From Adlercreutzia caecimuris B7 (GTDB lineage Bacteria; Actinomycetota; Coriobacteriia; Coriobacteriales; Eggerthellaceae), in contig NZ_KE159646.1 in the NCBI RefSeq assembly GCF_000403355.2, positions 1,144,258 to 1,208,257 of the forward strand: a stretch of DNA of 64,000 nucleotides, read 5' to 3'. Shown here piece after piece: positions 1 through 8,946 of the stretch (positions within the stretch are counted from its first letter, which is position 1; every line of letters starts with the position of its first letter). The notes under the pieces are model-generated. The model was not told the origin of the DNA. It worked only from the letters and a program-made list of their open reading frames with translations, and did no database searches. The translations under genes were made by a program, and so were the position numbers.

Positions 1-85
1 CTCCCCGCAGCTTATCGCAGCTTGCCGCGTCCTTCGTCGACTTCCTGTGCCAAGGCATCCGCCGTGCGCCCTCGGTATCTTCGCT
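1..85 (-). rRNA. rrl: 23S rRNA, 5' end only (runs off the left edge)
   Basis: Read on the minus strand, the first 85 bases match the conserved 5' end of bacterial 23S rRNA: a GGCGCACGG-GGATGCC block, then TTGGCACAGG, then GATGAAGGACG-like and CTGCGATAAGC segments. Only the extreme 5' end is present; the rest lies to the left of the window. It lies downstream of 16S on the same strand, the normal 16S-23S order. The exact 5' end is approximate, to within about 10 bases. Confidence 0.9.
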
Positions 86-1900
<1,815 letters not shown>

Positions 1901-2119
1901 AACAGCGCCCTTCCGGGCGCCACAGATCGTGTGAGTCTCGATTCTGTTAAAACTCTCCGCGGGGCCCGTGGCCCCGACGGGGATAAAAGTAAAGCTTTTC
2001 GCTTCGAATGTCCGTCTGACGCCCGAGATGAATCTCGGGCTTCCATCCTCAGTATCCGGTTGTGAAGGTGCCGCGGGGCCTCTCCCCGCCGCCGTCTCTC
2101 GCGAGCGGCGCAAGGAAGT
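1901..2119 (-). other. 16S rRNA leader region
   Basis: Transcribed leader between the rRNA promoters and 16S. It contains a GCGCCC-TTCC-GGGCGC hairpin (1905-1920) and a 9-bp GCCCGAGAT hairpin (2021-2040). It also holds a TTTTAACA stretch near 1946-1953 on the minus strand that resembles a boxA antitermination element. The boxA assignment is inference; the hairpins are visible directly. No gene is present. Confidence 0.5.
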
Positions 2120-2148
2120 ACTTTACGCGCTTCTCCAATCGGTGTCAA
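2120..2148 (-). promoter_or_regulatory. rRNA promoter P2 (TTGACA-17-TAAAGT)
   Basis: On the minus strand, a consensus -35 TTGACA (complement at 2143-2148) is separated by exactly 17 bp from TAAAGT (complement at 2120-2125), about 220 bp upstream of mature 16S. Strong sigma70-type promoter in the expected place. Confidence 0.7.
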
Positions 2149-2245
2149 CTCGTTCACAAAATCTTGACAACTTTGCTTTCTCGTCTCTCACCGCGAAGAG
2201 CCTTGCGAGGTTGTCTTCCGCACTTCCAAAAAAGACAACTTGCTT

Positions 2246-2273
2246 ATAATACCCATCTTCCATAGAAGCGCAA
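2246..2273 (-). promoter_or_regulatory. Upstream rRNA promoter P1 candidate (TTGCGC-16-TATTAT)
   Basis: On the minus strand, -35 TTGCGC (complement at 2268-2273) and -10 TATTAT (complement at 2246-2251) have a 16-bp spacer, about 125 bp upstream of P2. Tandem promoters are usual for rRNA operons. The -35 is weaker than that of P2. Confidence 0.5.
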
Positions 2274-2392
2274 GGGGTCAATTTGAGATTTCTTGAAAAT
2301 CTTTCCTTTCTGACATCGGTGGAAACTTTTTCGCAAAGAGAGACCGCTATACTGGGCACTCTTAGCTTCAATACACGTTAAAGGATACGCCC

Positions 2393-3832
2393 ATGGCCCA
2401 TCGCAACCCCAACATCAGCGCCCAACCCTTCCGTTTTGCGATGGAAAACGGCTCAGCGGCTTCCATCCGAAGGGGGGCGCTTCCCCTTCCCGATGTTGCC
2501 CGTGAAGCCCTGCGTATCTTGGAGGAGTCCGGGGGCGAGGCGTGGTGCGTGGGTGGCTGCGTGCGCGACGCGCTTCTGGAGCGACCCGTTCACGATGTCG
2601 ATCTGGCCACGAATCTGCCGTGGCCCTTGGTGCAGAAGGCGTTTCGCGACGAAGGCTGGGGCACGGTGGAGACCGGGGTGGCCCATGGCACTCTGACGGT
2701 TGTTCGGGATGGGGAGCCGCTGGAGATCACCACCTATCGCTGCGACGGCACCTACAGCGACGGGCGACACCCCGATGCGGTAACGCCCGCTGCCACCATA
2801 GAGGAGGATCTGCTGCGGCGCGATTTCACCGTGAACGCGCTGGCCTATCACCCCGATCGCGGCATCATCGATCCGTTCGGAGGCGCCGAGGACATCGGAC
2901 GCGGCATCATTCGCTGCGTGGGCGATCCGACGAGCCGCTTTTCCGAGGACGCCCTGCGCATCCTGCGAGCCTGCCGCTTCGCCTCGCAGCTGGGTTTTGC
3001 CATCGAGAAGACCACCTTCGATGCCATGCTGGCGTCGAAGCACCTGCTGCGCAAGGTATCGGGCGAGCGCATCTACCGCGAGCTGGAGCGCTTCCTCTGC
3101 GGCGACTACGTGCACGACGCCCTCATGGCCTGCGTGGACGTGCTGGCCTTCGTGCTCCCGGAGCTGGTGGCCATGAAGGGCTGCGAGCAGGTGACGAAGT
3201 ACCATATATACGACGTGCTGGAGCACACCGCCTGGGTAGTGCAGCACACACCGCCCGAGCCCCTGCAGCGCTGGAGCGCCCTATTCCACGACATGGGCAA
3301 GCCGGCGGCGGCCTTCTTCGAGAAGCGCGATGGCGAGCTTGTGGAGCACTTCTACGGCCATGCCGCCGTGAGCGTCGTACTGGCCGAGGGCATTATGCGG
3401 CGCCTGCCCTTCCCCGCATGGCTGCGGCGCGACGCGCCGACGCTCGTGCGCACCCACGACGATGTAGTGCCGGCGAACTCGCGGGCGGTGCGCCGAATGC
3501 TCGGGCGGCTGGGCGGTCGCACCGACCTGTTCGAGGCGCTCTGCGACATCAAGCGGGCCGATGCGCTCGCCCAAGCTCCCTTCTGCGCGCCTCGGGCCGA
3601 TGAAGCCGAAGAACTGCGATCCGCCCTGCACGAAGTGCTGGCGGCCGAGGAGGCCTTCACGGTGAAGCAGCTCGCCATCAGCGGCAACGATGTGATGGCC
3701 CTCGGCGTGAAAGCCGGGCCCGAGGTGGGCCGCATCTTGGATGCCGCGCTCGGCGCCGTCATTGATGAGCGCGTGCCCAACGAACGCGAGGCGCTGCTGG
3801 CATTCGCAAGGAGCGTGGCGTCAGCCGAATAG
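2393..3832 (+). CDS. cca: CCA tRNA nucleotidyltransferase
   Basis: A 479-residue class II nucleotidyltransferase that adds or repairs the 3' CCA of tRNAs. The head domain carries the GG-x-VRD motif (residues 54-59) and the DVD metal-binding pair (68-70), followed by the RRDFTVNALAY and R-rich neck segments typical of the family. A C-terminal HD domain is visible (FHDMGK, around 297-301), as in the bacterial CCA/HD fusion proteins. The ATG at 2393 has AAGGA (2381-2385) 7 bases upstream. A possible -10 TATACT lies at 2348-2353. The gene is divergent from the rRNA operon. All seven tRNAs in this window already encode CCA, so a repair role is likely. Confidence 0.93.
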   Translation: MAHRNPNISAQPFRFAMENGSAASIRRGALPLPDVAREALRILEESGGEAWCVGGCVRDALLERPVHDVDLATNLPWPLVQKAFRDEGWGTVETGVAHGTLTVVRDGEPLEITTYRCDGTYSDGRHPDAVTPAATIEEDLLRRDFTVNALAYHPDRGIIDPFGGAEDIGRGIIRCVGDPTSRFSEDALRILRACRFASQLGFAIEKTTFDAMLASKHLLRKVSGERIYRELERFLCGDYVHDALMACVDVLAFVLPELVAMKGCEQVTKYHIYDVLEHTAWVVQHTPPEPLQRWSALFHDMGKPAAAFFEKRDGELVEHFYGHAAVSVVLAEGIMRRLPFPAWLRRDAPTLVRTHDDVVPANSRAVRRMLGRLGGRTDLFEALCDIKRADALAQAPFCAPRADEAEELRSALHEVLAAEEAFTVKQLAISGNDVMALGVKAGPEVGRILDAALGAVIDERVPNEREALLAFARSVASAE

Positions 3833-3859
3833 GCGGCCGCCAGCCGAGGAGGGCCCGAG

Positions 3860-3941
3860 CATAACGGGCGCGCGGCATGTGCGGCAGCCTGTCGCTCATG
3901 CCGTATGTTGCCGGGACGGGCAGCCCATCGGCACGCAACAT
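3860..3941. other. Convergent gap with two hairpins
   Basis: The gap between cca (plus) and the TauE-like gene (minus) contains two short inverted repeats: CGGCATG/CATGCCG and ATGTTGC/GCAACAT, the second ending at the TauE stop. Neither is followed by a clear T-run. They may still separate the converging transcripts, but no terminator can be firmly called. Confidence 0.3.
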
Positions 3942-4691
3942 CTAGGCGATGAGATCGGCGATGAGCTTGACGGCGAACAGCGCGATGACCACGAGCATGA
4001 TGGGGCGCAGGACGAGCGCCCCCTTTCTGTCAAAGAAGGTGGAGCCGAGCCAGTTGCCCACGATGTTGAACGCCGCAGCGGCCAACCCGAGGGCGATGAG
4101 CACCTGACCGTTGACGAGAAACACCGCGAGAGCCGCCGCGTTCGTAGCCAGGTTGACAGCCTTGGTGGTGCCGGCCGCGCTCTTCACGTCCTGGCGGCCC
4201 ACCGCGGCGAGCAGCAGCATGAGGATGGTGCCGGTGCCCGGCCCGTAGAAGCCGTCGTAGATGCCCACGACCAGGGCGATGGCCGCGGTCGCTGCGAGGG
4301 CGGCGACCGACGGCAGAGGCCGCTCGGAGAACCGGTTGAGGTCTTTGGCGCGAAACACCAGCACAGCCACAGGCGGCAGGGCCACGAGCATGAACACCAT
4401 GAGTGCCGTGGCATCGGCAAGCAGGGCCAGGTTCGCGCCCGCGGCCGAACCAACCAGGCCGCAGACAACGCCCACGACGACGAACCGCTTCACCATATAG
4501 CCGAACAGCGCATAGCGCACACAGGCCACAGCGGTGCCCAGGGTGCTCGACAGCTTGTTGGTGGCGATAGCGGCATGGGCGGGAAGGCCGGCGAAGAAGT
4601 AAGCGGGCAGCGAGATGAGCCCTCCCCCGCCGGCGATGGCATCGACGAAGCCGGCGATGAGCGCCAGCGGGCACACGATGAGAAATTCCAT
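3942..4691 (-). CDS. TauE/SafE (TSUP) family membrane permease
   Basis: A 249-residue polytopic membrane protein of the TSUP/DUF81 family, whose members export or import small anions such as sulfite, sulfoacetate or thiosulfate. The N-terminus has the family GFVDAIAGGGGLISLP signature near residues 15-30, and a second similar repeat (GIYDGFYGPGTGT) sits at the start of the second half, giving the usual two-fold pseudo-symmetry of about 8 helices. The ATG at 4691 is preceded by AAAGGG about 6 bases away. It stands alone after the tRNA terminator. The substrate cannot be inferred from the neighbours. Confidence 0.85.
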   Translation of the reverse strand: MEFLIVCPLALIAGFVDAIAGGGGLISLPAYFFAGLPAHAAIATNKLSSTLGTAVACVRYALFGYMVKRFVVVGVVCGLVGSAAGANLALLADATALMVFMLVALPPVAVLVFRAKDLNRFSERPLPSVAALAATAAIALVVGIYDGFYGPGTGTILMLLLAAVGRQDVKSAAGTTKAVNLATNAAALAVFLVNGQVLIALGLAAAAFNIVGNWLGSTFFDRKGALVLRPIMLVVIALFAVKLIADLIA

Positions 4692-4821
4692 GGAGACCCT
4701 TTCCGCCGTCCGTTCGACTAGACGAACTCCAGCCTCGTCCCTTTAACAGCCGCAGGATGCGGGACACCGCGGTCTCGCGGCTGCCTCCTCGCCCCGGCGA
4801 CGACCGCCATCGCTCAGACAT

Positions 4822-4846
4822 GAAAAGAGCCGCCCGCAGGCGGCTC
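4822..4846 (-). terminator. Intrinsic terminator of the tRNA-Gln/Glu operon
   Basis: On the minus strand a perfect 8-bp GAGCCGCC/GGCGGCTC stem with a 4-base loop (4827-4846) is followed by TTTT (complement at 4823-4826), directly after the last tRNA-Glu. Almost the same hairpin terminates putP at 52225-52244. Confidence 0.85.
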
Positions 4847-4855
4847 GTGAGTTCT

Positions 4856-4932
4856 TGGTAGCTCCGACCGGATTCGAACCGGCGACCTCCGCCTTGAGAG
4901 GGCGGCGTCCTAAACCGCTAGACGACGGAGCC
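4856..4932 (-). tRNA. tRNA-Glu (anticodon CTC), copy 1
   Basis: A complete cloverleaf is readable on the minus strand: acceptor GGCTCCG pairs with CGGAGCT (first pair is G-U), and the anticodon arm CCGCC/GGCGG encloses loop CTCTCAA, giving anticodon CTC. The T arm contains GGTTCGAATCC. The 3' CCA is encoded (complement at 4856-4858). The mature sequence is identical to copy 2 at 4988-5064; only the flanks differ. Confidence 0.95.
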
Positions 4933-4948
4933 ACATAGTGCGCTTCAT

Positions 4949-4977
4949 AAAGCCGGGAGGGATAAACACCTCCCGGC
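4949..4977 (-). terminator. Hairpin between the two tRNA-Glu copies
   Basis: A 9-bp GCCGGGAGG/CCTCCCGGC stem with an 8-base loop (4952-4977) is followed on the minus strand by TTTATG. The T-run is short, so it may be a weak terminator or a processing hairpin between the tRNAs rather than a full stop. Confidence 0.5.
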
Positions 4978-4987
4978 CCGATTTCCC

Positions 4988-5064
4988 TGGTAGCTCCGAC
5001 CGGATTCGAACCGGCGACCTCCGCCTTGAGAGGGCGGCGTCCTAAACCGCTAGACGACGGAGCC
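4988..5064 (-). tRNA. tRNA-Glu (anticodon CTC), copy 2
   Basis: Identical in sequence to the downstream copy at 4856-4932: same acceptor stem with G1-U72 pair, same CTCTCAA anticodon loop (CTC, reads GAG), and encoded CCA (complement at 4988-4990). It is the second gene of a three-tRNA operon behind tRNA-Gln. Confidence 0.95.
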
Positions 5065-5088
5065 ACATAGTGCTTCGCGCGATGAAAA

Positions 5089-5162
5089 TGGCTGGGGTGG
5101 AAGGAGTCGAACCCTCACATACGGCACCAGAAACCGCTGTCCTGCCATTAGACGACACCCCA
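5089..5162 (-). tRNA. tRNA-Gln (anticodon CTG)
   Basis: On the minus strand, the acceptor TGGGGTG pairs with CACCCCA. The anticodon arm encloses loop TTCTGGT, giving anticodon CTG (reads CAG), and the T arm contains GGTTCGACTCC. The discriminator is G and CCA is encoded at the 3' end (complement at 5089-5091). U1-A72 is the usual first pair of bacterial tRNA-Gln. First gene of the tRNA operon. Confidence 0.94.
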
Positions 5163-5209
5163 ACGACAATTCTTCGCACGAACCGCTAAAGCGGTAAGCG
5201 CAAGTGAGT

Positions 5210-5238
5210 ATATTAATGATGAAGGAGCTGTCCGTCAA
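5210..5238 (-). promoter_or_regulatory. Promoter of the tRNA-Gln/Glu/Glu operon
   Basis: Minus strand: -35 TTGACG (complement at 5233-5238), 17-bp spacer, -10 TAATAT (complement at 5210-5215), about 50 bp upstream of tRNA-Gln. Near-consensus sigma70-type promoter. Confidence 0.75.
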
Positions 5239-5357
5239 GACCCAATTTTCTCTTTTTTCGGAATACCCCTCAAGCGGTACGGGCGGCAGAGACAGCGCGG
5301 TCTGCTCTCGGGCGGCGTGGAGCCCTGTGGAGTCGGGAGCTGTTCGCAAGCGACAGG

Positions 5358-6053
5358 CTATTCCTCGGGAGTGCGCCATGCGCAGGGATCGGGGGCGGAC
5401 AGAGCACGGATGCCCTGGATGATGATCTCCACGCCGTGGGCGAAGGCCTCCTCGGTGTAGGCGCTTCGCACGATGCGCTGCCACAGCGGCGCCGCAGCCG
5501 CCTCCCCGTCAGCGCCGCCCCCTCCCTCTTCCCTCAGCTCGGCAGCGGAAACCCCCTTCCGCTCCGCCTCAGCCTGCAAGGCAATGGCATTGCCGACGAA
5601 TCCGGCGAGATAGGCGTCCACCATAGCCCAGGCCTGGCGCAGCACCGGCTCGGGCATGCCCTGGGCCAAATGCAGGCTCACAATCTTCTCGGTATGGGCG
5701 GCCAGGCCGTTGCCGGCTGCCTGGGGGTTCACATCGATGGAGGCCACCTCGGGATGGGCCAGCTCCTCCCGGTAGATGGAGGTCATGGTGCGACGCAGGG
5801 TGTCGTCCCAACGCTCCCCGGGAACCGGATCGGTATCCATCGTGCCCATGAACCGCTCGAGCACCGCGCAGAGAACCTCGTCGCGGGAAACGAAGTGACT
5901 GTACACCGCCATGGCCGACACGCCCAGATCGCGGCCGAGCGCGCGCATGGTGAAGGCGCCGAGGCCCTCCCGTTCGATGAGCTCGGTCGCCACCTGAACG
6001 ATGTGGTCGCGCGTGAGCGCCGGGCGCTCCTTAGCGGCCGGGGCATGTCCCAT
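5358..6053 (-). CDS. TetR/AcrR family transcriptional regulator
   Basis: About 231 residues, with an N-terminal TetR helix-turn-helix (around residues 16-62: start of helix at LTRDHIVQVATELIEREG, recognition region LGVSAMAVYSHF) and a C-terminal ligand domain of the TetR_C type. The ATG at 6053 is chosen over an upstream in-frame TTG because it has AAGGGAG 7 bases upstream. A -10-like TATACT lies just upstream, inside the terminator of the adjacent flavocytochrome operon. Its target is not proven. The two TTTACA-N-TGTAAA palindromes at 7901-7960 are of a kind TetR proteins bind, making it a candidate repressor of that operon. No such palindrome lies before its own gene. Confidence 0.88.
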   Translation of the reverse strand: MGHAPAAKERPALTRDHIVQVATELIEREGLGAFTMRALGRDLGVSAMAVYSHFVSRDEVLCAVLERFMGTMDTDPVPGERWDDTLRRTMTSIYREELAHPEVASIDVNPQAAGNGLAAHTEKIVSLHLAQGMPEPVLRQAWAMVDAYLAGFVGNAIALQAEAERKGVSAAELREEGGGGADGEAAAAPLWQRIVRSAYTEEAFAHGVEIIIQGIRALSAPDPCAWRTPEE

Positions 6054-6101
6054 GGGGGCGACTCCCTTCTCCGTCGCGTTTACCTCGTAAGGCAAGTATA
6101 G

Positions 6102-6132
6102 AAAAGCGGCGCGCCCGCGAGGAGCGCGCCGC
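6102..6132 (-). terminator. Terminator of the flavocytochrome operon
   Basis: A perfect 9-bp GCGGCGCGC/GCGCGCCGC stem with a 9-base loop (6106-6132) is followed on the minus strand by TTTTC. It lies 35 bp downstream of the cytochrome stop codon and overlaps the presumed promoter of the TetR gene. Confidence 0.8.
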
Positions 6133-6164
6133 CTTCTTCCCCATCTGGAATCCAGACCCGATCC

Positions 6165-6548
6165 CTAGGCCGCTTGGAGCGCGGTGCCCGGACCCTGCTC
6201 GGGGTTATGGGGCCAGCTGTGGCAGTTGTCGCACTGGTTGTCGGTGACTTCCTTGTCCCGGGCGTGGCAGTTCACACAGGAGTTGGGGCCGCCGTGAATG
6301 GAGCCGTGGGGGTTCGACAGGCCGTAGTCGGCCGTGGTCTCGGCCAGGGCGTCGTAGGAGCCGCCGTGGCAGGACAGGCACTGCTCGTCGGAGACGTACA
6401 TGCCGTCGCCCGTATCAGCCATCTCGGTGTGGACGCCGCCGGCGGCATCCTCGGTCGTGGACTGAGTCGCCGGCGCGCAGGCGGCCAGGGCCGCGCAGAG
6501 GGCCACCGCACAGGCAACGCCGGCCAGCTTGATCATGTTCTTCTTCAT
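6165..6548 (-). CDS. Small multiheme c-type cytochrome lipoprotein (flavocytochrome partner)
   Basis: A 127-residue exported cytochrome. The N-terminus is a lipoprotein signal peptide (KKNMIK start, hydrophobic core, LAAC lipobox with Cys near residue 24). Three CxxCH heme-binding motifs are visible: CLSCH, CVNCH and CDNCH, with further histidines (NPHGSIHG, SWPHN) as likely distal ligands. It resembles the heme subunits that feed electrons to Tat-exported fumarate/urocanate-reductase-type flavoproteins. It starts 4 bp after the flavoprotein stop, with GGGGGAG as ribosome site, so the pair is translationally linked. It is intact although the flavoprotein is broken. Confidence 0.85.
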   Translation of the reverse strand: MKKNMIKLAGVACAVALCAALAACAPATQSTTEDAAGGVHTEMADTGDGMYVSDEQCLSCHGGSYDALAETTADYGLSNPHGSIHGGPNSCVNCHARDKEVTDNQCDNCHSWPHNPEQGPGTALQAA

Positions 6549-6552
6549 AGGA

Positions 6553-7817
6553 CTACTCCCCCTTCATCGCGTGCTCGGCGGCCACATAGCCGAAGGTGAT
6601 GGCGCGGCCGATGGATGTTCCCGGAATATGACGCGGGTAGTTGCCCGCGAAGAAATTGCCCGAGGCGTTGCCCACGGCGTACAGACCCTCGATGACCTTG
6701 TCGTCCACGTCGAGCACGCGGCAGTCGCCATCGATGGTGAGGCCGCCGCCCGTGGCCAGCACGCAGCTGTTGGTGGTCAGCGCGAAGAGGCGCGTGCCCG
6801 TGAACGGCATGGTGGTCGCCAGATCGCGGTTGAAGTCCTCATCGATGCCGCCGGCGAAGAAGCCGTTGTAGCGCTCGATAGTGGCGGCGAGGTTCTCCCC
6901 GTCGATGCCGGCGGCCTGGCCGAGCTCCTGGGGCGTGGCGCCCTCGAAGAGCCAGCCGCGGCCCTTGAACTCCTCGATGGCGGCGTCGTCCATGCCCTCC
7001 ATCATGTTCTCGTCGAACACCTGGAAGCAGCCGGCACCATAGCCGGGCTGGGCGTTCTGGGCGTTGGACACGGCCTGGAAGGGTAGATCCTCGCGCACGA
7101 AGCGCTTGCCCTCGGGGTTGATCATGAGGCCGAAGTAGATGGCGTTCCACGTGCGGGCATCGAAGAACGAGTCGGGGTTGCCCCAGCGGAAGTTCATGAC
7201 CGGCTGCGGGCACGGATCCATCTGGGCGCCGATCTTGAGGCCCATGAGGTGGCCGTCGCCGGTGGTGCCCCAACCGGGATTCCGCCAGCTGGACGTGGCG
7301 TAGTCCTCCGGTCGGGTCCAGGCCTCCATGAGCTCGGGGTTCGCGTCGTAGCCGCCCGTGGCCAGGATGACGCCCTTGGCGGCGTTGATGCGCCCGTAGG
7401 TGCCGTCGGCGTTCTTCACAATGACACCGGTCACACCAGCGCCCTCGCGCACCAGCTGCACGGCCGGGGTGGAGAAGCGCAGCTCCAGATTGCTGTACTG
7501 CTTGGCCACTTCCTGCATTTCCAGGCACACGTAGATGCCCGAGTAACCGGAGCGCACGCCGGCATCGGGCGGCAGGCAGGGGCTGTCGTAGAAGCCGAGC
7601 TCGGTGGGGATGAGATTGGTCACGGCCGGCATGCCGTTGGAGGAGGGAGGCTCCTCGACCGGCGTGATGACGAAGCCGTTGGAACCCTTGTCGAGCATGG
7701 TCTGCCAGAAGTCGGTGGCCTCGCCGGAGCAGTCCACGTAGGTGCGGATCGGTTCGAGGCGCCCACGGCACCGGCGCCGCGCAGGAAATCGCGCCGGGAT
7801 ACGCTTCTCTCCTTCAT
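6553..7817 (-). pseudogene. Tat-exported FAD-dependent reductase, N-terminal FAD domain deleted
   Basis: Remnant of a fumarate-reductase-like flavoprotein (family of flavocytochrome c, urocanate and related reductases). A good start exists at 7817 (AGGAGG, 4-base spacer) and opens with a Tat signal (SRRDFLRGAGAVGA). The reading frame then shifts near 7760 and the signal frame dies. The downstream frame resumes at TYVDCSGEATDFW and runs to the stop at 6553 with normal family motifs (ILATGGYDANPEL, and the C-terminal LYAVGNASGNFFAGNYPRHIPGTSIGRA). The whole N-terminal dinucleotide-binding segment (GxGxxG and the following FAD contacts, very roughly 100-150 codons) is missing. The product is therefore inactive unless this is an assembly error. 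Confidence 0.8.
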
Positions 7818-7900
7818 GGTTCCTCCTTCTCTCCCCGAACCCCTCTCACGGGTTCGCCAGATACCTCAGACCCGTCCTTTCCTTCATTGCCACACGGGCC

Positions 7901-7913
7901 TTACACTGTAAAG
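7901..7913. promoter_or_regulatory. Operator-like palindrome 1 (TTACA-C-TGTAA)
   Basis: An 11-bp perfect palindrome about 25 bp downstream of the -10 of the flavocytochrome promoter. It shares the TTACA-N-TGTAA core with the palindrome at 7946-7960; the centres are 47 bp apart. Probable repressor site. Confidence 0.6.
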
Positions 7914-7930
7914 TTAGCAGTGCAATGCGC

Positions 7931-7960
7931 ATCATAGCGACTTTACTTTACATTGTAAAG
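7931..7960 (-). promoter_or_regulatory. Flavocytochrome promoter with overlapping operator 2
   Basis: Minus strand: -35 TTTACA (complement at 7954-7959), 17-bp spacer, -10 TATGAT (complement at 7931-7936). The -35 is embedded in a perfect 15-bp palindrome, CTTTACA-T-TGTAAAG (7946-7960). Together with palindrome 1 this is the layout of a promoter repressed by a dimeric regulator. The adjacent TetR protein is the obvious candidate, by inference only. Confidence 0.7.
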
Positions 7961-7973
7961 AGACTGAGGGAAC

Positions 7974-7997
7974 AAAAGAGCCCCGCCGAAGCGGGGC
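7974..7997 (-). terminator. Terminator of the thiamine operon
   Basis: A GCCCCGC/GCGGGGC stem with a TTCG loop on the minus strand (7980-7997) is followed by TCTTTT. It lies about 90 bp downstream of the thiD stop and immediately upstream of the flavocytochrome promoter, insulating the two operons. Confidence 0.82.
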
Positions 7998-8085
7998 CGA
8001 TGGGTTCTACGGAAAACCCGATGATGAGAAGGGAGGGGAAGCGAGCCGGTGAACCGCGCCGATGCGGAGGGCGCCGAACGCAAGC

Positions 8086-8940
8086 CTAGCAGGGCACCGG
8101 GCCGTAGCGCCACATGTGGTTCAGAGGACCGCTGCCGCGCCCCAGATCGAGCCCGTCCGCCAGGGCACCGGCCACGTAGGCCTTGGCCTCGCGCACGGCC
8201 ACATCGACGGCGAAGCCCTGGGCCAGGTTGCAGGCGATGGCCGAGGAAAGGGAGCAGCCCGTACCGTGGGTGTTGCGGGTCTCGATGCGTGGCCCGCGCA
8301 GCCAAACGTGCTCGCCGTGAGCCAGATGCAGGTAATCGTCGGCCGCATCGGGCTCGCCCACCCCGTGACCTCCCTTGATCATGATGGCGGGAACGGGCGC
8401 GTCGCTGTCGGCGAAGTCGGGTGCCGTTTGCCGGGCCGCCACGATGCGGTCGGCGATAAGGCGGGCGGCCTGTTCCACGTCGGCGGCGCAGGAGATGGCA
8501 ATGCCGGCGAGCACTTCGGCCTCGGGAATATTCGGCGTGACGACCGCGGCCACGGGGAACAGCTCGGCCACCAGCGCGTCCACCGCCGCATCAGCGATGA
8601 GCGCCGAGCCGGAGGTGGCGACCATGACCGGGTCCACCACGATGTTGGCGGCACCGTGCCGGCGCAGCCCATCGGCAATGGCGCGGACGATGGCCGGCGA
8701 CGAGACCATGCCCACCTTCACCGCATCGGGGCGGATATCCTCGAACACGGCGTCGATCTGCGCGCCTACGAAGGCGGGGTCCACATCGAGCACGCCGGCC
8801 ACGCCCGTGGTGTTCTGGGCCGTGAGCGCCGTGATGACGCTCTCCCCGAAGAGCTGGTGAGCGACGATGGTCTTCAGATCGGCTTGGATGCCCGCGCCTC
8901 CGCTGGAATCGGAGCCGGCGATGGTGAGAACTGCCTTCAT
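8086..8940 (-). CDS. thiD: Hydroxymethylpyrimidine/phosphomethylpyrimidine kinase ThiD
   Basis: A 284-residue ribokinase-fold enzyme that phosphorylates HMP and HMP-P to the pyrophosphate used in thiamine synthesis. The N-terminus has the diagnostic IAGSDSSGGAGIQADLK (about residues 7-23), and the C-terminal part has the anion-hole motif NTHGTGCSLSSAIA. It is the last gene of the TPP-riboswitch operon. It starts 6 bp after the stop of the cysteine hydrolase, with AAGGG at the end of that gene as ribosome site, and is followed by an intrinsic terminator. Confidence 0.95.
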   Translation of the reverse strand: MKAVLTIAGSDSSGGAGIQADLKTIVAHQLFGESVITALTAQNTTGVAGVLDVDPAFVGAQIDAVFEDIRPDAVKVGMVSSPAIVRAIADGLRRHGAANIVVDPVMVATSGSALIADAAVDALVAELFPVAAVVTPNIPEAEVLAGIAISCAADVEQAARLIADRIVAARQTAPDFADSDAPVPAIMIKGGHGVGEPDAADDYLHLAHGEHVWLRGPRIETRNTHGTGCSLSSAIACNLAQGFAVDVAVREAKAYVAGALADGLDLGRGSGPLNHMWRYGPVPC

Positions 8941-8946
8941 AGGGGC

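Noticed and set aside
4856-5064. Direct repeats resembling a two-unit CRISPR or duplication
   Set aside because: The repeated unit is a complete tRNA-Glu with encoded CCA.
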